A program made the position numbers and the translations under genes. Source: Sphingobium xanthum (GTDB lineage: Bacteria; Pseudomonadota; Alphaproteobacteria; Sphingomonadales; Sphingomonadaceae). Taken from it: a stretch of 64,000 nucleotides of DNA. Within the stretch, counting starts at the first letter, position 1; each line of letters starts with the position of its first letter. The stretch spans positions 310,001-374,000 of the forward strand of contig NZ_JAHKKS010000001.1 in NCBI RefSeq assembly GCF_019737615.1. Direction: 5' to 3'. Below, one piece after another: positions 11,265 through 18,297 of this stretch. The notes under the pieces were generated by a model. The model saw only the letters and a list, made by a program, of their open reading frames with translations. It did not search any database and had not been told where the DNA came from.

Positions 11265-11972
11265 TCAGGCGGTCGCGGCGCGCGCCTTATGGCGGCCGCG
11301 CAAAGCTCCGCCGACGAACGCCAAACCGCCGATCATCATCGCCCAGCTCGCCGGCTCGGGTACAGCCGTCGGCACGGCGACGAGCGCGACATTATCGAGG
11401 CCGGGCGCGCCGCGCGCGCTCGAGCCGCTGTTGCCGGAAAAGACGACGCTGACCTGTCCGGAAACCGGCACCACTGCGCTCAGGAAATATTGCGTCCACT
11501 GGCTGGTCGTCGCGCCAGGATTATAGGGATAATCGATGCTCTTGTTGGCCAGCACGGCCATGTTGGCGGCGTCCACCAGATAGGCGGTCAGATTGCCCGA
11601 GCTGTTCTGCGCCCAGCTGCCACTCCAGAAGCTGAGCTTCAGCAACGATCCCCCCGTCAGACCGGAAACGGTCTGGCGGATGGCACCGGTCGGGCTCGCT
11701 CCATTCATGTCGAGATAGCGATCGCCGTCCTGGGGTCCCAGCAACTGTGCGAAGCCCGCGCCCGTCTGATGATAGCCGCTGCCGAGAATGTCCGGCGTTT
11801 CCCAGCCTGGAGAGGACGACCAGCTGGTCGGCAGGCCGCCGCGATTATAGCCCTGAACATTGAGGGCCGGGCCCTGCTCGAAGCTGCCGTTGGTCAGCAG
11901 CGAAGCCGCCGAGGCAGGCATGCTCATTGCCGTCGCGGCCAGCATCGCCACATTCCCCAAAATAGTGCGCAT
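11265..11972 (-). CDS. PEPxxW-CTERM protein with DUF642-like N-terminus
   Basis: 235 aa. A signal peptide (cut near ASAAS) is followed by LLTNGSFEQGP, the start signature seen in DUF642/galactose-binding-like PEP-CTERM proteins. A beta-sandwich of about 170 residues follows, with DGDRYLDMNG and VSVVFSGNSGSSARGAPGLD, and then the sorting signal PEPASWAMMIGGLAF with a hydrophobic helix and a GRHKAR basic tail. Likely a cell-surface or secreted carbohydrate-binding protein handled by an exosortase encoded elsewhere. It is convergent with the TonB-receptor-like gene (129 bases between stops). ATG with GGAGGAAT upstream. Confidence 0.88.
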   Translation of the reverse strand: MRTILGNVAMLAATAMSMPASAASLLTNGSFEQGPALNVQGYNRGGLPTSWSSSPGWETPDILGSGYHQTGAGFAQLLGPQDGDRYLDMNGASPTGAIRQTVSGLTGGSLLKLSFWSGSWAQNSSGNLTAYLVDAANMAVLANKSIDYPYNPGATTSQWTQYFLSAVVPVSGQVSVVFSGNSGSSARGAPGLDNVALVAVPTAVPEPASWAMMIGGLAFVGGALRGRHKARAATA

Positions 11973-12320
11973 TTTTCATTCCTCCCACATGAGCTGGCAG
12001 GAGGAAGAGCGAGGCGGACCGCGACGTCAACGCGGTGAAGACATTCTTCATCTTCCTAACGGCAACTGTCATCTTTGCCGTTCCGATGCGGCACAGATCG
12101 GGATTTTCGAGCCGATGGCCGGAGCAAATCAACGGCCCCGGCTACGAGTGCAGGCTCTTTCGCAACCTCGCCCGACTCAGCCATGTCCCGTTCACCCGCG
12201 CCACGCCATGGTCCAGATACGGCCACAATCATTGCCTAGCGGACCAGTGTGAAAATGACTACATACGCCCCCGCTGCGGGGGCAAGCGACTGTTTGAAGC
12301 TGCTGATCGGGAATGACTGT
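11973..12320. other. 348-base intergenic region
   Basis: Gap between divergent genes. It must hold promoters for the PEP-CTERM gene and for the membrane-protein operon. The only structure seen is a short GC hairpin, GCCCCCG-CTG-CGGGGGC, at 12267-12283. A GTG-started frame at 12035 begins with a signal-like stretch but then loses coding character. No RNA gene recognised. Confidence 0.5.
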
Positions 12321-13283
12321 ATGGATAAAGGCGGGGAATTGGTCGCGCCCGGCAGCGATGCCCCCAATGCAGCGGCGGCTGCCGGCGCCAGCGTCGGCCG
12401 GTTCATCGATCCCAAGCCGCTGGTCGAGAAAAGCCGAAACTGGCCGAGCTATTTCGGTCCGGCTGTGTCGATTCTGCTACTGGCGGGAGCGGTCTGGCAG
12501 CTGCGCGACATGGACTTCAGCAAGGTCGGCGATCTCATGCCGACCTCGCTCTTGTTCTGGCTGGTCTTCCTCTTCAGCTATTTTCAGGCGCCGCTCACGG
12601 ACTGGATCATGTTCCGCCGGCTCTGGCAGCTTCCCTTTTCCGGCATGGGCGCGCTGCTGCGCAAATATGTCAGCAACGAGATCCTGCTGGGTTACCTGGG
12701 CGAGGTCTATTTCTATGCCTGGGCCAAGCGGCATGTGACCAGCATTGCCTCGCCGTTCGGCGCGATCAAGGATGTGACGATCCTTTCCGCGCTCACCGGC
12801 AACATCTCGACGATCCTGATGGTCGTGCTCGCCGCGCCGATGATCGGCCAGCTCAATCTCGGCATCTCGAGCAACACCTTCGCCTGGTCGATCGCCTTCG
12901 TGATGGGCACCTCGATCCTGTTCCTGCTGCTGCGCCGCCAATTGTTCACGCTGCCCGCGAGCGATCTCTGGTTCGTCGCCAATGTCCATTTCGTGCGCAT
13001 CTTCTCCTATGCGCTGCTGAGCGGCCTGCTCTGGCACCTGATCCTGCCGGGCATCAGCTTCACCTACTGGCTGTTGCTGGCGACCATGCGGCAATTGCTC
13101 TCGCGCCTGCCGTTCCTGCCCAACAAGGACGTGATTTTCGTCAGTCTCGCAACTTTCTTCGTCGGCCGTGACACCGAGGTGTCACATGCCATGCTCCTGC
13201 TCGCCACCTTGACGGTGGCAGCTCACTTCGTGATCGGTCTCGTGTTCGGCGTGACCGGTCTCATCAGGGAGAAATCCAGCTGA
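12321..13283 (+). CDS. Multi-pass inner membrane protein (flippase-like)
   Basis: 320 aa with about eight hydrophobic segments, starting around AVSILLLAGAVWQL and ending near AHFVIGLVFGVTGL. The overall look resembles the lysylphosphatidylglycerol-synthase-type/UPF0104 membrane family, but key motifs are not certain. The chosen ATG at 12321 gives a plausible short cytoplasmic N-terminus. An in-frame ATG at 12249 would add 24 unconvincing residues across a GC hairpin. It is translationally coupled to the next gene (TGATG) and followed by a glycosyltransferase and a polysaccharide-deacetylase-like gene. A role in moving or modifying a lipid-linked sugar is inferred from that context. Confidence 0.82.
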   Translation: MDKGGELVAPGSDAPNAAAAAGASVGRFIDPKPLVEKSRNWPSYFGPAVSILLLAGAVWQLRDMDFSKVGDLMPTSLLFWLVFLFSYFQAPLTDWIMFRRLWQLPFSGMGALLRKYVSNEILLGYLGEVYFYAWAKRHVTSIASPFGAIKDVTILSALTGNISTILMVVLAAPMIGQLNLGISSNTFAWSIAFVMGTSILFLLLRRQLFTLPASDLWFVANVHFVRIFSYALLSGLLWHLILPGISFTYWLLLATMRQLLSRLPFLPNKDVIFVSLATFFVGRDTEVSHAMLLLATLTVAAHFVIGLVFGVTGLIREKSS

Positions 13284-13807
13284 TGTCCATGACCATGCTT
13301 CTCGCTCTGGCCGCTGCCGCCGGAACGGTGAAGGCCATTCCTTCCACGCCCGATCTCGGCACTGCCGAGGGTCGCTGCCGCCCCAATGAGAGCGGGCCGT
13401 CCTTTCTCATCAACCTTGTCGGTCTCAAGGACCGTCAGGGCCGGGTGAAGGTCGAGCTCTATCCGCCCAATGACGAGGATTTCCTGCAGGACGACAACAA
13501 GCTCGTCGCTGCCGGCAAGACGTTCCGCCGGGTGGAGATGGACGTGCCGGCGACCGGCCCCGTCGTCCTGTGCGTGCGCGCGCCCTCGGCCGGAACCTGG
13601 ACCTTGAGCCTGCTCCATGACCGCGATGCCAATCGTAAGTTCGGCTTGTCGACCGATGGCGTCGGCTTCCCGACCGATCCCAAGCTCGGCTGGTCCAAGC
13701 CCAAATGGCGCAGCGCCGCCGCGGTCGCGGGCAACGGGCCGACGCGGATTAACGTCACCATGCAATATCGCAGGGGCCTCTTCAGCTTCGGTCCCGTCAA
13801 CCGATAG
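13283..13807 (+). CDS. DUF2141 domain secreted protein
   Basis: 174 aa with an N-terminal hydrophobic signal (MSMTMLLALAAAAG). It carries the DUF2141 fold: LINLVGLKDRQGRVKVELYP, a central CVRAPSAGTW, and the HDRDANRKFGLSTDGVGFP segment diagnostic of the family. It is a predicted periplasmic beta-sandwich of unknown function. Its ATG overlaps the stop of the upstream membrane protein by one base, so the two are surely one operon. In many sphingomonads DUF2141 genes sit beside sugar-transfer genes, as here. Confidence 0.9.
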   Translation: MSMTMLLALAAAAGTVKAIPSTPDLGTAEGRCRPNESGPSFLINLVGLKDRQGRVKVELYPPNDEDFLQDDNKLVAAGKTFRRVEMDVPATGPVVLCVRAPSAGTWTLSLLHDRDANRKFGLSTDGVGFPTDPKLGWSKPKWRSAAAVAGNGPTRINVTMQYRRGLFSFGPVNR

Positions 13808-13816
13808 AGATCAAAT

Positions 13817-13943
13817 CCTCCCCGGAACGGGGAGGGGGACCGCCAACCAGCCAGGTCGGTGGTGGAGGGGGTGGCCCGGCCGTGCGCTGTCGCAGACCCC
13901 CTCCGTCAGCCCTGCGGGCTGCCACCTCTCCCACCGGGGAGGA
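13817..13943. repeat. Palindromic intergenic repeat, family A (copy 2)
   Basis: About 127 bases related to the element between ligF and ligE. The outer arm is CCTCCCCGGAACGGGGAGG, then GACCGCC...GGTGGTGGAGGGGG, a variable core, ACCCCCTCC, and a closing CACCGGGGAGGA. It sits between the DUF2141 gene and the glycosyltransferase. No coding potential. Confidence 0.7.
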
Positions 13944-14061
13944 TTGTTCGGACTTCGCGCGGCGGAGAATGCGCATGCCTGGAAGCGGAACGATTCCCTC
14001 GGCTGCCGAAACGCGCTAGGGGTCGGGTCGTGACCTTCATGACCCGTTCCGTCTGACCCTG

Positions 14062-15240
14062 ATGCGCATCGTCGATGTCTGCGCCTTCTATTCGCCCCAT
14101 GGCGGCGGGGTGAAGACCTATGTCGAGCGCAAGCTGGCGGCAGCGCGCCCCGGACGGGAAGAGGTCATCATCCTCGCGCCCGGCAAAAGCGACGGCGTCA
14201 TCCATGAGGCACCGGGCGGATCGATACGCACCGTCAAGGCGCCCTTCTTCCCGCTCGACCGGCGCTATCGCTACTTCCAGGACGAGCCCGCGCTGCATGC
14301 CGCGCTCGATGAGTTGCGGCCGGATTTCGTCGAATGCTCCTCGCCCTGGGGCAGCCCGTCCATGGTGGCGCGCTGGGAAGCCGATGTGCCGCGCGCGCTC
14401 ATCATGCATGCCGATCCGCTCTCGGCCTATGCTTATCGCTGGTTCGGCCATGTCGCCTCGCGGGAGATGATCGACAAGGGCTTCGACTGGTTCTGGCGGC
14501 ATCTGCGCAAGCTCGACGAAAGCTTCGAGCTGGTGATCAGCGCTAGCCCCAGCCTCAGCGCCCGGTTGATCGAGGGCGGTATGACCGGCGTGCATACGAT
14601 CCCGATGGGCGTCGAGAAAGGCCTGTTCGATCCGGCCCGGCGCGATACCGATTTGCGTGCGCGGCTGCTCCAGCGATGCGGTCTCGGGCCGGAGGCGACC
14701 CTGCTCGTCGCGCTCGGCCGCCATGCGAGCGAGAAGCGCTGGCCGATGGTGTTCGATGCGGTCACGGCGGCCGCCTATCAGCGGCCGATTGGCCTCATCC
14801 TGTTCGGCGACGGGCGCGAGCGATCGCGCGTCGTGCGCGCCGCCGGCCTCAATCCGCATATCCATCTCGCCGCGCCCGTGACTGACCGACAGGACCTCGC
14901 GACCATCCTCGCCAGTGCCGATGCGTTGGTCCATGGCTGCGAGGCGGAGACATTCTGCATGGTCGCGGCGGAAGCCAAGGCCAGCGGCCTGCCGATCATC
15001 GTGCCGGACGAAGGCGGCGCCAGCGACCAGTTCGTCGAAGGGCAGGGCGCGCGCTACCGCGCACGCAGCGGCGCGGCGCTGGCCGCGGCGATTGCCGATT
15101 TTCTGGCGGGCGATCCGCAGGGCGCGCGCTGGCGCGCCACCGCGACGGCGGCGAGTGTCCCGACCATGGAAGCGCATTTCGAGAGCCTGTTCGACCTCTA
15201 TGCCCGCCAGCAAGTGACGATCCCGCATGTCGCCGCCTGA
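14062..15240 (+). CDS. GT4-family glycosyltransferase
   Basis: Retaining GT-B glycosyltransferase, 392 aa. The N-terminal domain begins MRIVDVCAFYSPHGGGVKTY, with the glycine-rich acceptor loop. The C-terminal donor domain has LLVALGRHASEKRW and GLILFGDGRERS, and an E-x7-E motif in EAETFCMVAAEAKASGLPII. This resembles mannosyl- or hexosyltransferases acting on lipid acceptors. Donor and acceptor are unknown. Its last 14 bases overlap the deacetylase-like gene, and the membrane and DUF2141 genes precede it, separated by a palindromic repeat. No signal peptide, so cytoplasmic or membrane-associated. Confidence 0.92.
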   Translation: MRIVDVCAFYSPHGGGVKTYVERKLAAARPGREEVIILAPGKSDGVIHEAPGGSIRTVKAPFFPLDRRYRYFQDEPALHAALDELRPDFVECSSPWGSPSMVARWEADVPRALIMHADPLSAYAYRWFGHVASREMIDKGFDWFWRHLRKLDESFELVISASPSLSARLIEGGMTGVHTIPMGVEKGLFDPARRDTDLRARLLQRCGLGPEATLLVALGRHASEKRWPMVFDAVTAAAYQRPIGLILFGDGRERSRVVRAAGLNPHIHLAAPVTDRQDLATILASADALVHGCEAETFCMVAAEAKASGLPIIVPDEGGASDQFVEGQGARYRARSGAALAAAIADFLAGDPQGARWRATATAASVPTMEAHFESLFDLYARQQVTIPHVAA

Positions 15241-15982
15241 CCGCCTGCTGCTGACGTCCATCCACGACGTTGGCCCGCGTTCCGAAGCGCAGGTCGATGC
15301 CCTGCGCGATCATCTCGGTGCCCACGTCCCGGTCGAAAGCCTCGCCATGCTGGTCGTGCCCGATCATTGGGGCGAGGCGCCACTCAAGGCCGGCACGCCC
15401 TTCGCCGCGCGCCTGCGCGCCTGGGCGGAGGCGGGCAGCGAGATGTTCGTGCATGGCTGGTATCATCGCGACACCTCCGAGCATGAGAGCTTCGCCGCGC
15501 GCATGAAGGCGAAGCATATGACGGCGTCGGAAGGCGAGTTTCTCGGCCTCGACGAAGAGACCGCCTATCGCCGCATGACCGAAGGCCGCGCGCTGATCGA
15601 GGATATCATCGGCCGCCCGGTCACCGGCTTCATTGCCCCGGCGTGGCTCTACGGCCCCGGCGCCCATGCCGCCATGGCGCGCGCCGGCTTTGCCTTGGCC
15701 GAGGATCATTGGCGCATCTGGAAGCCGGCCGCACCCGATGCGCCGCTTGCCAAGGGACCGGTGCTCACCTGGGCCAGCCGCAGCAAGCCCCGCATCGCCT
15801 CATCCCTGTTCGCAGCCGCCGCGCTGCCGCCGCTGCTCCGCCGCATGCCCGTCGCCCGCATCGCCGTGCATCCCGGCGACACCGGCGTCCCCGCGCTCCT
15901 GCGCAGCATCAGCGGCGCGCTGGCCAAGGTTGCGCGTAGTCACCGGCCAGGGCGGTATGCGGAATTGCTGACCGGCGGCTGA
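15227..15982 (+). CDS. DUF2334 polysaccharide-deacetylase-like protein
   Basis: 251 aa, CE4-related NodB-like fold. The motifs seen are SIHDVGPRSE (metal-site Asp at the N-terminus), FVHGWYH (the paired histidines), GFIAPAWLYG and a C-terminal VARIAVHPGD. These match the DUF2334 branch, thought to deacetylate N-acetyl sugars. No signal peptide is visible, so it probably acts on a cytoplasmic, lipid-linked intermediate made by the overlapping glycosyltransferase. The ATG lies inside the glycosyltransferase gene, a tight coupling that supports consecutive steps of one pathway. Confidence 0.88.
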   Translation: MSPPDRLLLTSIHDVGPRSEAQVDALRDHLGAHVPVESLAMLVVPDHWGEAPLKAGTPFAARLRAWAEAGSEMFVHGWYHRDTSEHESFAARMKAKHMTASEGEFLGLDEETAYRRMTEGRALIEDIIGRPVTGFIAPAWLYGPGAHAAMARAGFALAEDHWRIWKPAAPDAPLAKGPVLTWASRSKPRIASSLFAAAALPPLLRRMPVARIAVHPGDTGVPALLRSISGALAKVARSHRPGRYAELLTGG

Positions 15983-16014
15983 GCCGTCGTGGCAAACATT
16001 GGGGGAAAGTGAAG

Positions 16015-16800
16015 ATGTTCTCGTTCGTTATGTTTGCGTTGGTGACAGCTACGCCACCGGAGACCCACGTAGAAAACTGGGATGCGGCATATCATGATGG
16101 GCACTGCATAGTTCAACGGAATGGCAGCGTTTCCGCCGATGAGGTCGAGGTCACGTCGATCTCTTGGGACATCGTGTTCAATTATTTCAAGGTGACGATT
16201 TCTGCTCCTGTATCAGGCGTTGGATGGAAGACAATGGGAGAGCCAACTTACGAAGTTGCGAGCGAGCCCATGCGAGTTCCCAAGCCGAGCTTCACTTCGC
16301 GAAAGTTGTCGGGCAAGCGTTATGATGTGGAGGTCAGGCTTTCCCGGGATTGGGCGAAGTCTGTTTCCTTTAGTGGGCTTGGCCTAAAAACTGCCGATGG
16401 CCGAAGAGTGGTATCGCCCGACGGCCTCACCGATGGGCAAAATTTGCTGAACGCCTGTCGATCGCAATACCTTCAACAGCTGGATATCGATCCTGCAGAG
16501 GTCGGATATTCTTTCACTCGTGCTATCCCATCACCGAATCCCAAGATTTGGTTTGACGAAGCCGATTTGCCGCGCTCACGGAGCGATCGAGCGCTCTACC
16601 GGCCGTTCGTGATCTGGCGAGTTGACACCAATGGTCAGCCGTCACGTTGTAAGCTGGTTTCCAGTTCTGGAAAGGTCGAACTGGATGTCGCGATCTGCTC
16701 TTCCTTCATGAAGCGGGTTCGCTATTCAAAACCGGCGATAGACGCGAATGGTAACCCCATCGCAAGTTGGGACGGCCGCCGGATCGCGATCATCTACTGA
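16015..16800 (+). CDS. Secreted protein with C-terminal TonB_C-like domain
   Basis: 261 aa. A short signal peptide (MFSFVMFALVTA) is followed by a roughly 165-residue region of no known family. The C-terminal 75 residues, from RPFVIWRVDTNGQPSRC through SSSGKVELDVAIC to KPAIDANGNPIASWDGRR, resemble the TonB C-terminal/energy-transducer fold. It lacks the Pro-rich linker and membrane anchor of a true TonB. ATG at 16015 is preceded by GGGGGAAA. A GTG two codons upstream is too close to that site. GC content is lower than in neighbours. Probably periplasmic. Function unknown. Confidence 0.8.
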   Translation: MFSFVMFALVTATPPETHVENWDAAYHDGHCIVQRNGSVSADEVEVTSISWDIVFNYFKVTISAPVSGVGWKTMGEPTYEVASEPMRVPKPSFTSRKLSGKRYDVEVRLSRDWAKSVSFSGLGLKTADGRRVVSPDGLTDGQNLLNACRSQYLQQLDIDPAEVGYSFTRAIPSPNPKIWFDEADLPRSRSDRALYRPFVIWRVDTNGQPSRCKLVSSSGKVELDVAICSSFMKRVRYSKPAIDANGNPIASWDGRRIAIIY

Positions 16801-16889
16801 GACGGAACGATGCTCTTCCTTTGCGAAATTGGCTGATTCGCAGATGGAACGCTGCCGGACTATCCTGATCGGCCAAAAACTTAGCCTGC

Positions 16890-18266
16890 CTAAAACGCCC
16901 GCGTAATCCCCACATCGACCGTTGCGCGGCGATAGTCGAACAAGGTGACCGACGAGATATTACGCTCATAGGCGAAGCGCAGCACGGGCGAGAAGCCGGC
17001 GACCTCGATCTGCCGAAAAGTCGCGCCGATGCCGCCGCGCAGAAACCATTCCTTGCGGCGCGTTCCCGTGAGCAGATAGGGCGCGTCGGATTCCAGCCGC
17101 CGCACCGTTGCGTTGGCGAAGAAGGTCATCCGTCCCGCCTCCCGCCAGCCCAGCAGGGTCGCGCCGCCTGACGTGGTCGCGAACTGCGGGTCTGCCGCCG
17201 TCTGCCGCTGGCCGCTCAGGCTGATGCCGACACCCGCTCGTGCATTGAGTGCCCGTTCGATGCTGGCGGTCAGGCCGAACAGGTCGCCGTCCTGCTGGGC
17301 GTTGCGCATATAATGTGTCCGCGCATAGGACAGGCCGATGTCGGACTGGGCGCGCTGCCCCAGCCGATGCGTCCAGCGCAGGTCTGCGCTCGTCGTGCGC
17401 GAATAAGCGTTGCCGCCATAGGTGCGCCAGGTCCGGCCCACCGAGGGAATGATCCGGTCGCCGCCCGACTGCCATTCGACGCCGATCAGCGCGCTGCCCG
17501 CAAGATCGTTGAACTGGCTCTTGCCGTAGAATGTGCCATCGCCAGAAACCCGCGGAACCAGCGTGAAATTGCCGCCGAGGCCGAGCCGGGCATAGATCTG
17601 ACCAGTCAGGTGAAAACCGAGGCCCGATTGCTCGCGCGCATCGTCCGAGAGCGTGAACTCGCCGAGGGCCGTATCGAGCGTCTTGGAGCGCGTCGCGCGG
17701 TTCAGATTGGTATCAGGCGCGAAAGCGGCTTCGAAATTGCCGCCGAAGCTCTTGTTGGAGCGGAGCGCCGACGCGAAGCGATTCACGACCTGCTGCACCT
17801 CCGGCGGCAGGCCCGCCGCCTGCGCCTGGCGCAGCTGCTGCCGGGCGCGGCCCTCGTCGCCCATGGCGGCGAGCACGCGGGCCAGTTCCAGCCGGACGCG
17901 CGTCGCCTCCGGCTGCTCGTCGAGAATGGCGCGAAAAGCCAGCGCGGCGTCCTGATAGCGCTTCTGGTCCGAGAGCATCATGCCGAGCCGGAAGCGCGCC
18001 TCCGAGCGGATCTCCTGCGCGGCATCCTGCGTCAGCGCCCTGTAGATCGCCTCGGCATCGGCCAGGCGACCGGCCACGCGCGCCTGATCGGCAATGTCGA
18101 ACAGCTGGGCGGCGCTCAGGCCGGTGAGGGCGGTGCCGTCGGACGACACCTGCGGCCCCGCCGACTCCTGGCCCAGCGCCGGCGCCGAGAGGGCGATGGC
18201 GAGGACAATGGTCAGGGGCGCCAGTCCGCCAAGCAGGCGGGCTCTGGTTGCCGGGCGGCGAATCAT
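16890..18266 (-). CDS. Slam-like outer membrane protein (TPR plus DUF560-type barrel)
   Basis: Candidate surface-lipoprotein assembly modulator, which would move lipoproteins to the outer face of the outer membrane. The 458-aa protein has a signal peptide (cut near ALGQES), then TPR-like helices at about 50-165 (LFDIADQARVAGRLADAEAI, FRLGMMLSDQKRYQDAALAF). A barrel of about 14 strands runs from NFEAAFAPDTNLNRAT to the terminal RRATVDVGITRAF, ending in Phe. NFE..., TNLN... and the C-terminus are typical of the DUF560/Slam family. It is the second gene after the TbpB-like lipoprotein, 31 bases apart on the same strand, the classical Slam-substrate arrangement. AGGAAG precedes the ATG. Confidence 0.82.
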   Translation of the reverse strand: MIRRPATRARLLGGLAPLTIVLAIALSAPALGQESAGPQVSSDGTALTGLSAAQLFDIADQARVAGRLADAEAIYRALTQDAAQEIRSEARFRLGMMLSDQKRYQDAALAFRAILDEQPEATRVRLELARVLAAMGDEGRARQQLRQAQAAGLPPEVQQVVNRFASALRSNKSFGGNFEAAFAPDTNLNRATRSKTLDTALGEFTLSDDAREQSGLGFHLTGQIYARLGLGGNFTLVPRVSGDGTFYGKSQFNDLAGSALIGVEWQSGGDRIIPSVGRTWRTYGGNAYSRTTSADLRWTHRLGQRAQSDIGLSYARTHYMRNAQQDGDLFGLTASIERALNARAGVGISLSGQRQTAADPQFATTSGGATLLGWREAGRMTFFANATVRRLESDAPYLLTGTRRKEWFLRGGIGATFRQIEVAGFSPVLRFAYERNISSVTLFDYRRATVDVGITRAF

Positions 18267-18297
18267 GGGACTTCCTAGCCGAGATGGCGGGGTCGGT

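Noticed and set aside
12035-12316. GTG-started frame with a signal-like N-terminus (MKTFFIFLTATVIFAV)
   Set aside because: After 18 residues the sequence loses secreted-protein character and no Shine-Dalgarno is present. It lies in a promoter region. Kept only as a remote possibility.
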